DNA of 64,000 nucleotides from assembly GCA_900110395.1 (NCBI GenBank), contig FODP01000005.1, forward strand, positions 58,705 to 122,704. Reading direction: 5' to 3'. Numbering within the stretch: position 1 is the stretch's first letter; every line of letters starts with the position of its first letter. The notes below the pieces were generated by a model. It saw only the letters and a list, made by a program, of their open reading frames with translations, was not told where the DNA came from and did no database searches. Made by a program: the position numbers and the translations under genes. This stretch comes from Rhodospirillales bacterium URHD0017 (GTDB lineage Bacteria > Pseudomonadota > Alphaproteobacteria > Reyranellales > Reyranellaceae). Shown here one piece after another: positions 12,330 to 19,670 of the stretch.

Positions 12330-12485
12330 ATGATGAATTCACCGCGCGAGCCGTCCCCGGTACCGCCGCCGCCGGGCAAGACCGATCCGATCCCGCCCGA
12401 GCTGCCACAGCCCGGTGGGCCGCAGCCCGAGGACGTGCCACCACCGCCCTCTCATCCGACAGGTCCGCCGGCGCCGGTCGCGTGA
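12330..12485 (+). CDS. Pro-rich low-complexity mini-protein
   Basis: A 51-residue frame begins MMNSPREPSPVPPPPGKTDP; over a third of it is Pro, and it ends in PAPVA. The ribosome-binding site AGGGAGAG lies shortly before the tandem ATG ATG at 12330. It lies between a terminator and the DoxX gene. Like its Gln-rich neighbour it is disordered and without a recognised family. The clean site and position support expression, but no function can be inferred. Confidence 0.5.
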   Translation: MMNSPREPSPVPPPPGKTDPIPPELPQPGGPQPEDVPPPPSHPTGPPAPVA

Positions 12486-12550
12486 GGTTTACTTGTCTGG
12501 TCGTCGAGACAGGGTCATGAAGAGCGGATCGCAACGACTCGGAGATACCA

Positions 12551-12949
12551 ATGAATCTCGATGCCCTAGCGGTAACCTGGTCACCGCGCCTGCTCAGCGT
12601 GCTGCGAATAATGTCCGGCCTGCTGCTGCTGCAGCACGGGACCGGCAAGCTCCTGAAGTTTCCGCCGGGAGCGGTTCCCCCGACGTTCAACCTGAACTCG
12701 ATGCCGGGTTATGCCGGCTACATCGAGTTCGTGTGCGGCATCCTTCTGATCATCGGGCTGTTCAGCCGAGCCGCGGCGTTCCTGGCCTCCGGCATGGTGG
12801 CGGTCGCCTATTTCATGGTGCACGCGCCGCAGGGCTTCTTCCCGATCCTCAACCGCGGCGAGCTCGCGGTGCTCTATTGCTTCGTCTTCCTCTATCTGGC
12901 GGCTGCGGGACCCGGCCCGTGGAGCCTGGACGCCATGCGAAAGAGGTAG
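12551..12949 (+). CDS. DoxX family membrane protein
   Basis: Four hydrophobic helices and the motif SGLLLLQHGTGKLLKF near residues 22-37 identify the DoxX family. Also present are the typical PGYAGYIEFVCGILLIIGLF and FMVHAPQGFFPILNRGELAVLY segments. DoxX proteins sit in the inner membrane and are linked to sulfur or thiol oxidation and redox stress in some species, though most are uncharacterised. GGAGATACC precedes ATG 12551. Its length (132 residues) fits the family. Confidence 0.9.
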   Translation: MNLDALAVTWSPRLLSVLRIMSGLLLLQHGTGKLLKFPPGAVPPTFNLNSMPGYAGYIEFVCGILLIIGLFSRAAAFLASGMVAVAYFMVHAPQGFFPILNRGELAVLYCFVFLYLAAAGPGPWSLDAMRKR

Positions 12950-12982
12950 CTTAACGCTGCTTCATTTCGACTGTAAGCATAG

Positions 12983-13013
12983 AAGACGGCCGCCACGCGC
13001 GGCCGTCTTGTTG
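12983..13013 (+). terminator. Rho-independent-like terminator after DoxX gene
   Basis: An 11-bp perfect stem (AAGACGGCCGC / GCGGCCGTCTT) has a 5-base loop and a GTTGT tail. It ends the DoxX transcript just before the next operon. Confidence 0.75.
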
Positions 13014-13039
13014 TGCGACAAAGTCCAGGGAGGAAGATC

Positions 13040-14008
13040 GTGCTTACGCGTCGCCAGTTCACCGCCCTCGCCGGCGCCACCGCTTTCAGCGCGCCGATGG
13101 TTGCGCGCAGCCAGCCGCGCTGGAAGCCGGAAAAGCCGATCACGATCTATAATCCCTTTGCCGCGGGCGGCGTCACCGATGTGCACCTCCGCATGCTGGG
13201 CGAGACCGTCACCAAGGTGCTGGGCCAACAGGTCATCGTCGACGTGAAGGCCGGCGCCGCCGGCACCTTGGCGCCGGCCATGCTGCTCAACGCCAAGCCG
13301 GACGGCCAGACGCTCGCCTGCATGAGCATCAACAGCCTGCGCTATCCGCATTATCAGAAGACCAACTGGGATCCGCTGAAGGACTTCACCTACATCAGCG
13401 GACTCTCGGGCTACACCATGGGCATCGTCGTGAAGTCGACGGCGCCCTGGCAGACGCTCGAGGAGCTGCTCGCCGCCGGCAAGAAGGAGCCCGAGAAATA
13501 CAATTACGGCACGTCGGGCATCGGCGGCACCGGCCAGCTGATGATGATCGAAGTCGAGCAGGTGACCGGCGCCAGGTTCACGCACGTTCCCTACAAGGGC
13601 GGCGCCGAATGGATGCAGGCGCTGCTGAGGGACCAGGTGCACTTCCTGGCCGACGCCGCGCAATGGGCGCCGTTCGTCGACAACGGCCAGTGCCGCATCC
13701 TCGCCATGGCGACCGAGCAGCGCATTCCCAAGTACAAGGATGCGCCGACCTTGATCGAGCGCGGCATCAACGTTGTCGGCCAGAGCCCCTACGGCATCGT
13801 CGGCCCCAAGGGCATGCCGGCAGAGGTCGTCGATTCGATTTACCTCGCCTTCAAGGAGGCGATGGCCGAGCCCAAGGTCAACGAGTACCTCGAGAAATTT
13901 CTCCAGCTGCCGTGGTACAAGAACCCGGCCGAGTACCGCGCTTTCGCCGAGAAGTACTATGTCGAGGTGAAGCCGCTGCTCATCAAGGCAGGGTTGGCGC
14001 AGGGTTGA
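13040..14008 (+). CDS. Bug family periplasmic receptor with Tat-type signal
   Basis: A second Bug (tripartite tricarboxylate) receptor: NPFAAGGVTDVHLRMLGE, VDVKAGAAGTLAPAML, NYGTSGIGGTGQLMM and VPYKGGAEWMQALLRDQV are family signatures. The N terminus, MLTRRQFTALAGATAFSAP, is a twin-arginine-like signal. GTG 13040 follows AGGGAGGA and is preferred to the ATG at 13013. Again no TctA/TctB genes adjoin it. It opens the plus-strand run with Lin0512, GST, RidA-like and MetE-like genes and may deliver that pathway's substrate. Confidence 0.92.
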   Translation: MLTRRQFTALAGATAFSAPMVARSQPRWKPEKPITIYNPFAAGGVTDVHLRMLGETVTKVLGQQVIVDVKAGAAGTLAPAMLLNAKPDGQTLACMSINSLRYPHYQKTNWDPLKDFTYISGLSGYTMGIVVKSTAPWQTLEELLAAGKKEPEKYNYGTSGIGGTGQLMMIEVEQVTGARFTHVPYKGGAEWMQALLRDQVHFLADAAQWAPFVDNGQCRILAMATEQRIPKYKDAPTLIERGINVVGQSPYGIVGPKGMPAEVVDSIYLAFKEAMAEPKVNEYLEKFLQLPWYKNPAEYRAFAEKYYVEVKPLLIKAGLAQG

Positions 14009-14017
14009 TGGTCGTTG

Positions 14018-14150
14018 CCTCCCCATCGCGGAAACCGCGATGGGGAGGTGCCCGCGAAGCGGGCGGAGGGGTCATGGGCACCAGTACTGGATCCTCATGA
14101 CCCCTCCGTCGGCGTATGACGCCGACACCTCCCCAGCTTCGCTGGGGAGG
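14018..14150. repeat. Repeat family B, composite palindrome
   Basis: Three hairpins in a row: CCTCCCCATCGCGG with its exact complement (14018-14048), then a GGAGGGGTCATG ... CATGACCCCTCC inverted pair (about 14065-14107), and CCTCCCCAGCTTCGCTGGGGAGG at the end. The same arrangement occurs at 50665-50791. It lies between the Bug receptor and the first Lin0512 gene. Confidence 0.8.
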
Positions 14151-14175
14151 AATGAGTGGTGAAGGAGGAAACATC

Positions 14176-14514
14176 ATGGCGCTCAAACGAGTGGCGCTCG
14201 AGATCGGCATGGGCACCGACATTCGTGGCGGCGATTACACCAAGGCCGCGGTCCGCGCCCTGCGCGATGCGCTGTGGCACAACTCGCTCACCGTCGCGAC
14301 GGCGGTCGGCAAGTCGAGCGACGACATGCAGGTCGAGGTGCTGATCGGCGTGCCCAAGCCTGAGCTGGTCGACAAGAACGAAGTCTTGGCGGTGCTGCCG
14401 CACGGCACCGGCACGATCAAGGTCGTCGAAGGCGGCCTGGAAATCGCCAACGAAGCGGGTACGGACAAGACGGTGATCGCCCAGGCGGCGGCCGTCGTCC
14501 GGCTCGATCTCTGA
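14176..14514 (+). CDS. Lin0512 family protein, copy 1
   Basis: A 112-residue protein with the Lin0512 (TIGR02058) signature: EIGMGTDIRGGDYTKAAVRA, DALWHNSL and LPHGTGTIKVVEGGLEIAN. The family is widespread and of unknown function. ATG 14176 follows GAAGGAGGAA. A second, divergent copy begins 11 bases after its stop, so the two may form a heteromeric complex. The Asp/Thr/Lys of GxDxTKAA and the Pro-His-Gly of LPHG are candidate active-site residues because both copies keep them. Confidence 0.88.
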   Translation: MALKRVALEIGMGTDIRGGDYTKAAVRALRDALWHNSLTVATAVGKSSDDMQVEVLIGVPKPELVDKNEVLAVLPHGTGTIKVVEGGLEIANEAGTDKTVIAQAAAVVRLDL

Positions 14515-14524
14515 GGAGGCTGAA

Positions 14525-14869
14525 ATGCCCGCAAAACGCGTGATCCTCGAGCTCGGCACCGGCAACGACCTGCATGGCGGCGACTACACCAAGGCCGCCC
14601 TGCGCGCCGTGCAGGACGCCCTGCATCACAGCTCGCTCGCCATGATCAGAAGCCTCAAGGTCAACCCCAAGACCGGCATGTTCGTCGACGTCACGATCGG
14701 CGTCCAGCAGCCCGACAAGGTCGACCTCGAGAAGGTGCGCGCGTCGCTGCCGCACGGCATCGTCACGGTGAAGGCGGTCAAGGGCGGCCTCGACATACCC
14801 GATCCCGAGAACAACGATCCGGCCGTCATCGCCAGCGCCGCAGTCTCAGTGCGCCTGGAGTTGCCCTAG
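14525..14869 (+). CDS. Lin0512 family protein, copy 2
   Basis: This 114-residue paralogue of the preceding gene has ELGTGNDLHGGDYTKAALRA, DALHHSSL and LPHGIVTVKAVKGGLDIPD. It keeps a His (LHGGD) and HHSS where copy 1 has IRGGD and WHNS, so this copy is closer to the family consensus. AGGAGG precedes ATG 14525. Tandem duplication within one operon suggests subfunctionalised subunits. Confidence 0.88.
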   Translation: MPAKRVILELGTGNDLHGGDYTKAALRAVQDALHHSSLAMIRSLKVNPKTGMFVDVTIGVQQPDKVDLEKVRASLPHGIVTVKAVKGGLDIPDPENNDPAVIASAAVSVRLELP

Positions 14870-14880
14870 GGAGGGAACCC

Positions 14881-15663
14881 GTGCTGCTCTACGAACACCC
14901 GCTCTCGTCCTACGCCCAGAAGGTCAAGATCGCGCTGCGCGAGAAGGGCCTCGACTTCACCGCCGAGACGCCGCCGGCCCTGGGCTCCGGCAAGGCCGAA
15001 GGGCAGTTCGCTGCCAGTAGCCCGCGCAACGAAGTGCCGGCGCTGATCGACGGCGATGCGCAGATATTCGATTCGACCATCATCCTCGAATATCTCGAGG
15101 ACAAGTTCCCCTCCCCGCCTCTGCTGCCGCGCGATCCTGCCGAGCGGGCCAAGGCGCGCATGATCGAAGATGTCTGCGACACGCTCTACGAAGCGATCAA
15201 CTGGGGCCTGAGCGAGATCCGCTGGTTCAAGCGCGCCGAGGGCGAACAGGCCGAAAGGATGACGGCCATCGCCCAACGCCAGACCGCCGAGCTGCAGGGC
15301 TGGCTCACCAGCAAGCTCGGGACGGCGCAGTGGTTCAATGGCGAAAGCTTCGGCTGGGCCGATCTCAGCGTGGCGCCCTACGTCAATCGCTCCTTCCATT
15401 ACGGCCTCGGCACGCCGACCGATTCGCCGTTGGCGGCCTGGCGCGCCCGCATCCGCGAGCGTCCTTCGGTCGCCGCGACCTTCCGCGAGTTCGAGGCCGC
15501 CGCCGAACGCATGGGCGATGCGTCCGGTCGGCTGGCGTCGGGCGCGATCCGCCGCGAGTACCGCGACCACCGGTTGGAATGGATGATGAAGTCCGGTGGC
15601 GTGCAGGTCGTGCTCGACGGGCTGGCGAAGAACAATATCCGTTTCACCTGGCCCCTGGGCTAG
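14881..15663 (+). CDS. Glutathione S-transferase family protein
   Basis: The N-terminal thioredoxin-like domain has YEHPLSSYAQKVKIALREKG (Ser in the GST active-site position), NEVPALIDGDAQIFDSTIILEYLED with the cis-Pro and the glutathione-binding Asp-Ser pair. An all-helical C-terminal domain follows with SFGWADLSVAPYV. It probably conjugates or reduces a small electrophile with glutathione in the cytoplasm. GTG 14881 follows AGGGAGGGAA. The C terminus (about 45 residues after residue 215) is longer than usual. Confidence 0.88.
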   Translation: MLLYEHPLSSYAQKVKIALREKGLDFTAETPPALGSGKAEGQFAASSPRNEVPALIDGDAQIFDSTIILEYLEDKFPSPPLLPRDPAERAKARMIEDVCDTLYEAINWGLSEIRWFKRAEGEQAERMTAIAQRQTAELQGWLTSKLGTAQWFNGESFGWADLSVAPYVNRSFHYGLGTPTDSPLAAWRARIRERPSVAATFREFEAAAERMGDASGRLASGAIRREYRDHRLEWMMKSGGVQVVLDGLAKNNIRFTWPLG

Positions 15664-15678
15664 AGAGGAGAGTTCGGC

Positions 15679-16065
15679 GTGAAACAGGTCATCCAGGCAT
15701 CCGGCGTGCTGGCGTATGAGCCGTTCGGCTTCACCAACTGCGTGCGCTTCAAGGACGTGCTCTATCTGTCGGGCATCTCGGCCATCGACCCCGAGGGCAA
15801 GGTCGTCGGCGCCGACATCGAGACGCAGACCCAGGAAACCTACCGCAACATCCAGAAGGTGTTGCGCGCTGCCGGTTCGGATCTCGACCAGATCCTGCAG
15901 ATGACGAGCTTCATCGTCGACCTGCCGAGCAACGGCCAAGGCTACGTCACCGTCCGCAAGAAGATCCTGACGCGAACCAGCTACACCAGTGCCACGATTG
16001 GCGTCGCGGCGCTCATGATCCCGGGACTTCTGCTCGAAGTTCAATGCATCGCCGCGACGCCGTAG
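15679..16065 (+). CDS. RidA/YjgF-like protein lacking the catalytic Arg position
   Basis: The 128-residue protein keeps the RidA fold pattern (DVLYLSGISAIDPEGKVVGADIETQTQETYRNI and MTSFIVDLPSNGQGYVTVRKKIL). The end, LLLEVQCIAA, corresponds to the family's EIEAIA. In classical RidA the imine-hydrolysing Arg lies in PARSCVEV; here the aligned stretch reads TSATIGV, without that Arg. It is therefore probably a non-archetypal Rid subfamily member with another small-molecule role. GTG 15679 follows GAGAGGAGAG. It is 12 bases upstream of the methyltransferase. Confidence 0.82.
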   Translation: MKQVIQASGVLAYEPFGFTNCVRFKDVLYLSGISAIDPEGKVVGADIETQTQETYRNIQKVLRAAGSDLDQILQMTSFIVDLPSNGQGYVTVRKKILTRTSYTSATIGVAALMIPGLLLEVQCIAATP

Positions 16066-16077
16066 GAGGAATCGCTC

Positions 16078-17241
16078 ATGCTGCGCAGTGACGACCGCAT
16101 CCTCACCACCCATGTCGGCAGCCTGCCGCGCAATGCGGTGCTGACCGATATGCTCATCCGCGACGAAGACGGCGAGGCGATCGACAAGGCCGAACTCCGC
16201 AAGCAGAGCGAGAGCGCGGTGGGCTACGTCGTCGCCAAGCAGGTGGCGAGCGGCGTCGACATCGTGAACGACGGCGAGCAGCCGCGTGTCGGCTTCCAGA
16301 CCTACGTGGCGCAGCGCATGCAGGGCTTCGGCGGCGAATCCAAGCGGCCGCGGCCGCGCGACTACACGGACTTCCCGACGCTGCTGGCCCAGCTTCCCCA
16401 CCGCTATCCGCGGCGCGCCAAGGTGTCGAATGCGCCTCAGGCGATCGCCGAGGTCCGCTACGAGGATCTCGGCCCCGCCGAGGACGAGTGCCGCATGTTC
16501 CGCGCGGCGCTCGGCAAGCTGCCGTCGCCGCCGCTCGCCACGTTCATGACGGCGGCCTCGCCCGGCATCATCGCCACGACGATGCTGAACGCCCATTACG
16601 ACAGCCACGAGGCCTATGTCTTCGCGCTGGCGCGCCAGATGCGCAAGGAATACGAGCTGATCGCGCGCGACTTCATCCTGCAGATCGATGCGCCCGACCT
16701 GGCGCTCGAGCGCGCCACCCTGTTCCAGGACAAGAGCGTCGCCGAGTTCGTCAAGATCGCCGAGATGCACATCGCCGCGCTGAACGAGGCGTTGGCTGGC
16801 ATCCCGCGCGAGCGCATCCGGCTCCATTGCTGCTGGGGCAACTACGACGGGCCGCACATACACGATGTACCGCTCGGCGACATCCTGCCGGTGCTGACAG
16901 CGGCCAAGGTCGGCGCGCTCTCCATCGAGTTCGCCAACCCGCGGCATCAGCACGAATATGCCGCGCTCAAGAAGGCCAAGCTGCCGCCCGAGCTCCTGCT
17001 GCTGCCGGGTGTCATCGATACCAAGACGAACTTCGTCGAGCATCCCGAGGTCGTGGCCAACCGCATCTGCGAGGCCGTCGACGCCGTCGGCGACCGCAGC
17101 CGGGTCATCGCTTCGTGCGACTGCGGCTTCGGCACCTTCGCCGGCTCCGAGCTGGTCGCCGAAGAGGTCGTCTGGGCCAAGTTGAAGACCTGCCGCGACG
17201 GCGCCGAGCTCGCGACCAAGCGGCTGTGGGGGAAGGCTTAG
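16078..17241 (+). CDS. MetE-like cobalamin-independent methyltransferase
   Basis: This is the C-terminal, catalytic half of the MetE family as a stand-alone protein of 387 residues. Zinc ligands are apparent in HCCWGN (His, Cys), in the Glu of SIEFANP and in the Cys of ASCDCGFGTFAG. The first part has the THVGSLPR start and the NDGEQPR active site. Such short MetE relatives are often not methionine synthases but demethylases or methyl transferases for osmolytes or sulfur compounds. Its place after a RidA-like protein, a GST and a periplasmic receptor suggests a catabolic or detoxification substrate. ATG 16078 follows TAGGAGGAATC. Confidence 0.88.
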   Translation: MLRSDDRILTTHVGSLPRNAVLTDMLIRDEDGEAIDKAELRKQSESAVGYVVAKQVASGVDIVNDGEQPRVGFQTYVAQRMQGFGGESKRPRPRDYTDFPTLLAQLPHRYPRRAKVSNAPQAIAEVRYEDLGPAEDECRMFRAALGKLPSPPLATFMTAASPGIIATTMLNAHYDSHEAYVFALARQMRKEYELIARDFILQIDAPDLALERATLFQDKSVAEFVKIAEMHIAALNEALAGIPRERIRLHCCWGNYDGPHIHDVPLGDILPVLTAAKVGALSIEFANPRHQHEYAALKKAKLPPELLLLPGVIDTKTNFVEHPEVVANRICEAVDAVGDRSRVIASCDCGFGTFAGSELVAEEVVWAKLKTCRDGAELATKRLWGKA

Positions 17242-17248
17242 TTCATCG

Positions 17249-17275
17249 TTCCTCCCCAGCAAAGCTGGGGAGGAA
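17249..17275. terminator. Bidirectional hairpin between convergent genes
   Basis: A perfect 12-bp stem (TTCCTCCCCAGC / GCTGGGGAGGAA) with an AAA loop lies between the MetE-like gene and the convergent CGVETW protein gene. Its sequence is the hairpin unit of repeat family B. Confidence 0.7.
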
Positions 17276-17280
17276 GTCAC

Positions 17281-17574
17281 TCAATGCGTCGCGCCCGGGT
17301 TCTCCTCGGTCGTTCCGGTCGAGCAGGGAGTCATCTCGTAGCTCATCTTGTCGGTCGACCACGTCTCGACGCCGCACTTGGCGTTGGCGTTCTTCGCCGG
17401 CGCCTGGCCGACCTGCTGGCTCTCGGTGCACGGGATGTTGACGTAGGCCATCTTGTCGGTCGACCAGGTCTCGACGCCGCACGTCGACTGCCGCTGCACC
17501 GTCTGGGCATGCGCCGCCCCGACCAACGTCAGCGCCGCGAGAGGAACGATCGTCAGATTGAACAGAGTCCGCAT
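17281..17574 (-). CDS. Small secreted protein with duplicated CGVETWSTDKM unit
   Basis: A signal peptide (to AHA-Q, residues 1-23) is followed by two copies of an 18-residue unit, CGVETWSTDKM-x-Y-xxx-PC, starting at residues 32 and 67. Each unit holds two Cys, suggesting one disulfide per unit. The linker is Gln/Ala rich and the C-terminal tail polar. I recognise no family. ATG 17574 follows AAGGAGGATGCC. The near-identity of the two units suggests a recent internal duplication or strong selection. Confidence 0.65.
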   Translation of the reverse strand: MRTLFNLTIVPLAALTLVGAAHAQTVQRQSTCGVETWSTDKMAYVNIPCTESQQVGQAPAKNANAKCGVETWSTDKMSYEMTPCSTGTTEENPGATH

Positions 17575-17683
17575 GGCATCCTCCTTCGTTGTCGCGATGC
17601 CATGAAACGCCCTGCCGGATGACGGCGCCCTTACCGCCGCCGCAAAGCGCCGTCTTTGTCAGCAGCAAGTCATGTCGCTGACG

Positions 17684-17908
17684 TCAGCTTCTGGCTTGGC
17701 GGCCGAAGAAGATCATGCCCGCGCCGACGGCGATGGCGATCACGCCGGCGATGCTGGGGATGGGAATGGTGCGCTGCTGGTCGGCCGTGACCTTGAGCGG
17801 CCCGGCGTCGATCACGACCTTCTTCTCGGTGAAGGTGATGTTGTCGATGATGAGGCCGGCGATGCCGATGGCGATCAGCATGATGCCGAACACGACGAGC
17901 GGTTTCAT
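17684..17908 (-). CDS. Small inner-membrane protein, two helices
   Basis: This 74-residue protein has a helix near residues 5-22 and a second near 52-70, separated by a strand-forming middle (TFTEKKVVIDAGPLKV). It resembles small DUF3185-type membrane proteins, but I cannot assign it with certainty. ATG 17908 with AGGGAG upstream is the best start; the ATG at 17941 would add 11 residues. It lies downstream of the selenoprotein gene on the same strand and may share its transcript. Confidence 0.55.
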   Translation of the reverse strand: MKPLVVFGIMLIAIGIAGLIIDNITFTEKKVVIDAGPLKVTADQQRTIPIPSIAGVIAIAVGAGMIFFGRQARS

Positions 17909-17993
17909 CGCGGCAACTCCCTGTTCCTTTGCAGCTTTCATGACAACCAAAACGCGTTGCGTTGCCGTTAGTTCCACATAGGAAAACCGGAGT

Positions 17994-18518
17994 TCAGGAC
18001 CTCACAAGCATCGATCGCCCCTGCTCGATTGCCAGCCTGGCCATCGCCTCGAGCCCGGCGTCAGTCGCACTGCTGACCGGATGGCCGATCTTGGCAAAGC
18101 CATAATCCGGCATGCCGAGCACGCGGCTCATCAGCACAGCGGCGCTCGCAAAGCGCTCGGTCATGACGCTGAAGGCGGGAACCACGAGACGTTCGGCCGT
18201 TACGGAGTCGTGCAGACTGCACGATGAACAGCTTCCTCAATCTCCTATGCCGGAGATCACCGCGTCCCAGTTCCTGATCTCGGCGACGATGTGGGCGTCG
18301 GCTGGGGCGCTGTAGTTGGACTTGGTGCGCATCACCACCTTGGCCACGCCATGCTCCTCGCGCAGCACGCGGTCGAGGTGGGCGAAGAATCCTTTCGTGC
18401 CTTCCTTGCCGTTGGAGATGAAGCCGATGGTCTTGCCTTCGAGCGTGGCAAGCCGCGGCGCAAGCTGGCCGGCGGGCGGCGCCTTTTCCGGCGTAGGGTC
18501 GAGGACACGGAACGTCAT
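17994..18518 (-). CDS. UGSC family selenoprotein, read through in-frame UGA
   Basis: Read as one frame, bases 18518 to 17994 encode 174 residues with a TGA at codon 94. Translating TGA as Sec (U) gives GIGDUGSCSSCSLHDSVTAE, exactly the hallmark of the UGSC (seleno)protein family, with the three nearby Cys in place. Residues before (TIGFISNGKEGTKGFFAHLD, YSAPADAHIVAEIRNWD) and after (VPAFSVMTERFASAA) fit that family too and lie in the same frame. A hairpin with GUC loop begins 12 bases after the UGA (see separate entry). A start at ATG 18518 follows AGAGGT, 12 bases after the upstream gene's stop. The final TGA at 17994 lacks an adjacent hairpin and should be the true stop. Function is unknown; the motif suggests a redox thiol/selenol site. 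No sel genes are in this window. Confidence 0.88.
18208..18224 (-). promoter_or_regulatory. Bacterial SECIS-like hairpin for selenocysteine insertion
   Basis: On the minus strand a perfect 7-bp stem (UCGUGCA / UGCACGA) closes a 3-base loop GUC. The loop begins 19 bases after the UGA (18237-18239), within the 16-37 base range of bacterial SECIS elements, and has the expected GU at its start. The apical stem and loop, GCA-GUC-UGC, is close to the E. coli fdhF element. It lies within coding sequence, as is normal for bacteria. Confidence 0.8.
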
Positions 18519-18530
18519 GATCTACCTCTG

Positions 18531-19586
18531 CTATTTCTTCGGCGGCTCGCAGTCGACGCAGGCGCCGATGGCCATGGTGACGGCATGGCTCTTGTTTCCG
18601 AGCCAGGGCGGGATGATCGCGCCGAAGCCGCCGGCGGGCCCGCCGGCGGCCACGACCAGGAGCTGGTCCGGCGATTCCATCGCCGAATACACGCTGTCGC
18701 CGCGGTCGCGCACGACGGCGCCCTTGCCGACCTCGGCCCATTCGCGGCGATGGATGCGCGCACGGTCATGGATGAAGTTGGCGATGTCGGTCTTGCTCCA
18801 CTTCGCCGCTTGCAGATGCTCACGCAGCTGCTTGGGAATGATCAGCGCATAGTTGCCGGGATGGATCGAATAGTGCCGCAGATTGGCGCGCATCTCGGCG
18901 GCGAAGGTTTCCAGGATCTCCTCCGGCTTGGTCGTCCACTCGTTCATGATCTGGCGCGGCGCACCCGCTGCCATCACGGTAACGGCCGAAGCCTCTTTCG
19001 GGATGCCGCGCTGCTCGGCGAGCGACAGCCAGGTCGTGTCCTCCTCGTCCTCGGCCACGCAATAGCTGAACTTGCCGGGATGGCCCAAGGTCGAGCGGTC
19101 GATGGCGCCCGGCCGCACGTCCATCAGGTTGATCAGGCAGAGCCGGATGGCGCGGCCGATGACGGCCGTGGCGCGATCGCTGTTGCCCAGCGCATTGAAG
19201 CCGCCGCTGGCGCCGAGCTCGAGCCGGATCGGCCCGTTCAGCACCACCAGCACGGCGCAGCCGCCGGTGCTGGCCGTGGCGCCGTGCATCAGGAAATCGT
19301 CCTGCATCATCGCCGTCCAGGCGGTGAGCACGACCGGGAAATGCATGGGCAGACAGCCCGCCATCACGGCGTTGATGGCGAGCTTCTCGGCCGTCAAGCT
19401 AAGGCCGCGCACCGGCTCGATGCCGATGAGCTGGTCGGGCGGCATCATCGCCCAGTCGAGGCAGGCCTGCACCGCGTCGGCGGTCGGCGGCACGATGGGC
19501 AGGCCGTCGGTCCAGCCGTTGCTGTGATAGAGCTCCTGGACCGCGGCGATATTGTCCGCGTCGTAGGTCCGCGATGAGAGCTGCAC
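18531..19586 (-). CDS. Conserved hypothetical, UGSC partner protein with C-terminal CxxC
   Basis: A 351-residue cytoplasmic protein of no assigned function. Features are NGWTDGLPIVPPTADAV near the start, an internal GCLPMHFPVVLTAW, GGCAVLVVLNGP, and GACVDCEPPKK at the C terminus, where CVDC could bind metal or act as a dithiol. No signal peptide or membrane segment is seen. GTG 19586 was chosen because GGAGG lies 6 bases before it; ATG 19610 lacks such a site. The selenoprotein gene follows only 12 bases downstream, so the two are almost certainly one transcript and likely work together. Confidence 0.75.
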   Translation of the reverse strand: MQLSSRTYDADNIAAVQELYHSNGWTDGLPIVPPTADAVQACLDWAMMPPDQLIGIEPVRGLSLTAEKLAINAVMAGCLPMHFPVVLTAWTAMMQDDFLMHGATASTGGCAVLVVLNGPIRLELGASGGFNALGNSDRATAVIGRAIRLCLINLMDVRPGAIDRSTLGHPGKFSYCVAEDEEDTTWLSLAEQRGIPKEASAVTVMAAGAPRQIMNEWTTKPEEILETFAAEMRANLRHYSIHPGNYALIIPKQLREHLQAAKWSKTDIANFIHDRARIHRREWAEVGKGAVVRDRGDSVYSAMESPDQLLVVAAGGPAGGFGAIIPPWLGNKSHAVTMAIGACVDCEPPKK

Positions 19587-19670
19587 GTGGGTCCTCCAGG
19601 GCCGCAGCATAGCGCCCGCGAAGGCTATGCCAACGTCAACTTGATAGACGGGTTTGTTGCAAAAGGCGCA

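Noticed and set aside
14866..17280. 804-residue minus-strand frame
   Set aside because: It is antisense to the GST, RidA-like and MetE-like genes and shows only shadow composition.
17994..17996. Second in-frame TGA of the selenoprotein as another Sec codon
   Set aside because: No stem with a GU loop follows within the required distance, and the family ends about here, so it is taken as the stop.
17994..18185. A separate 63-residue gene downstream of the UGA
   Set aside because: It is in the same frame as the upstream part, its sequence continues the UGSC family, and no ribosome-binding site is evident before its GTG. It is the end of the selenoprotein.
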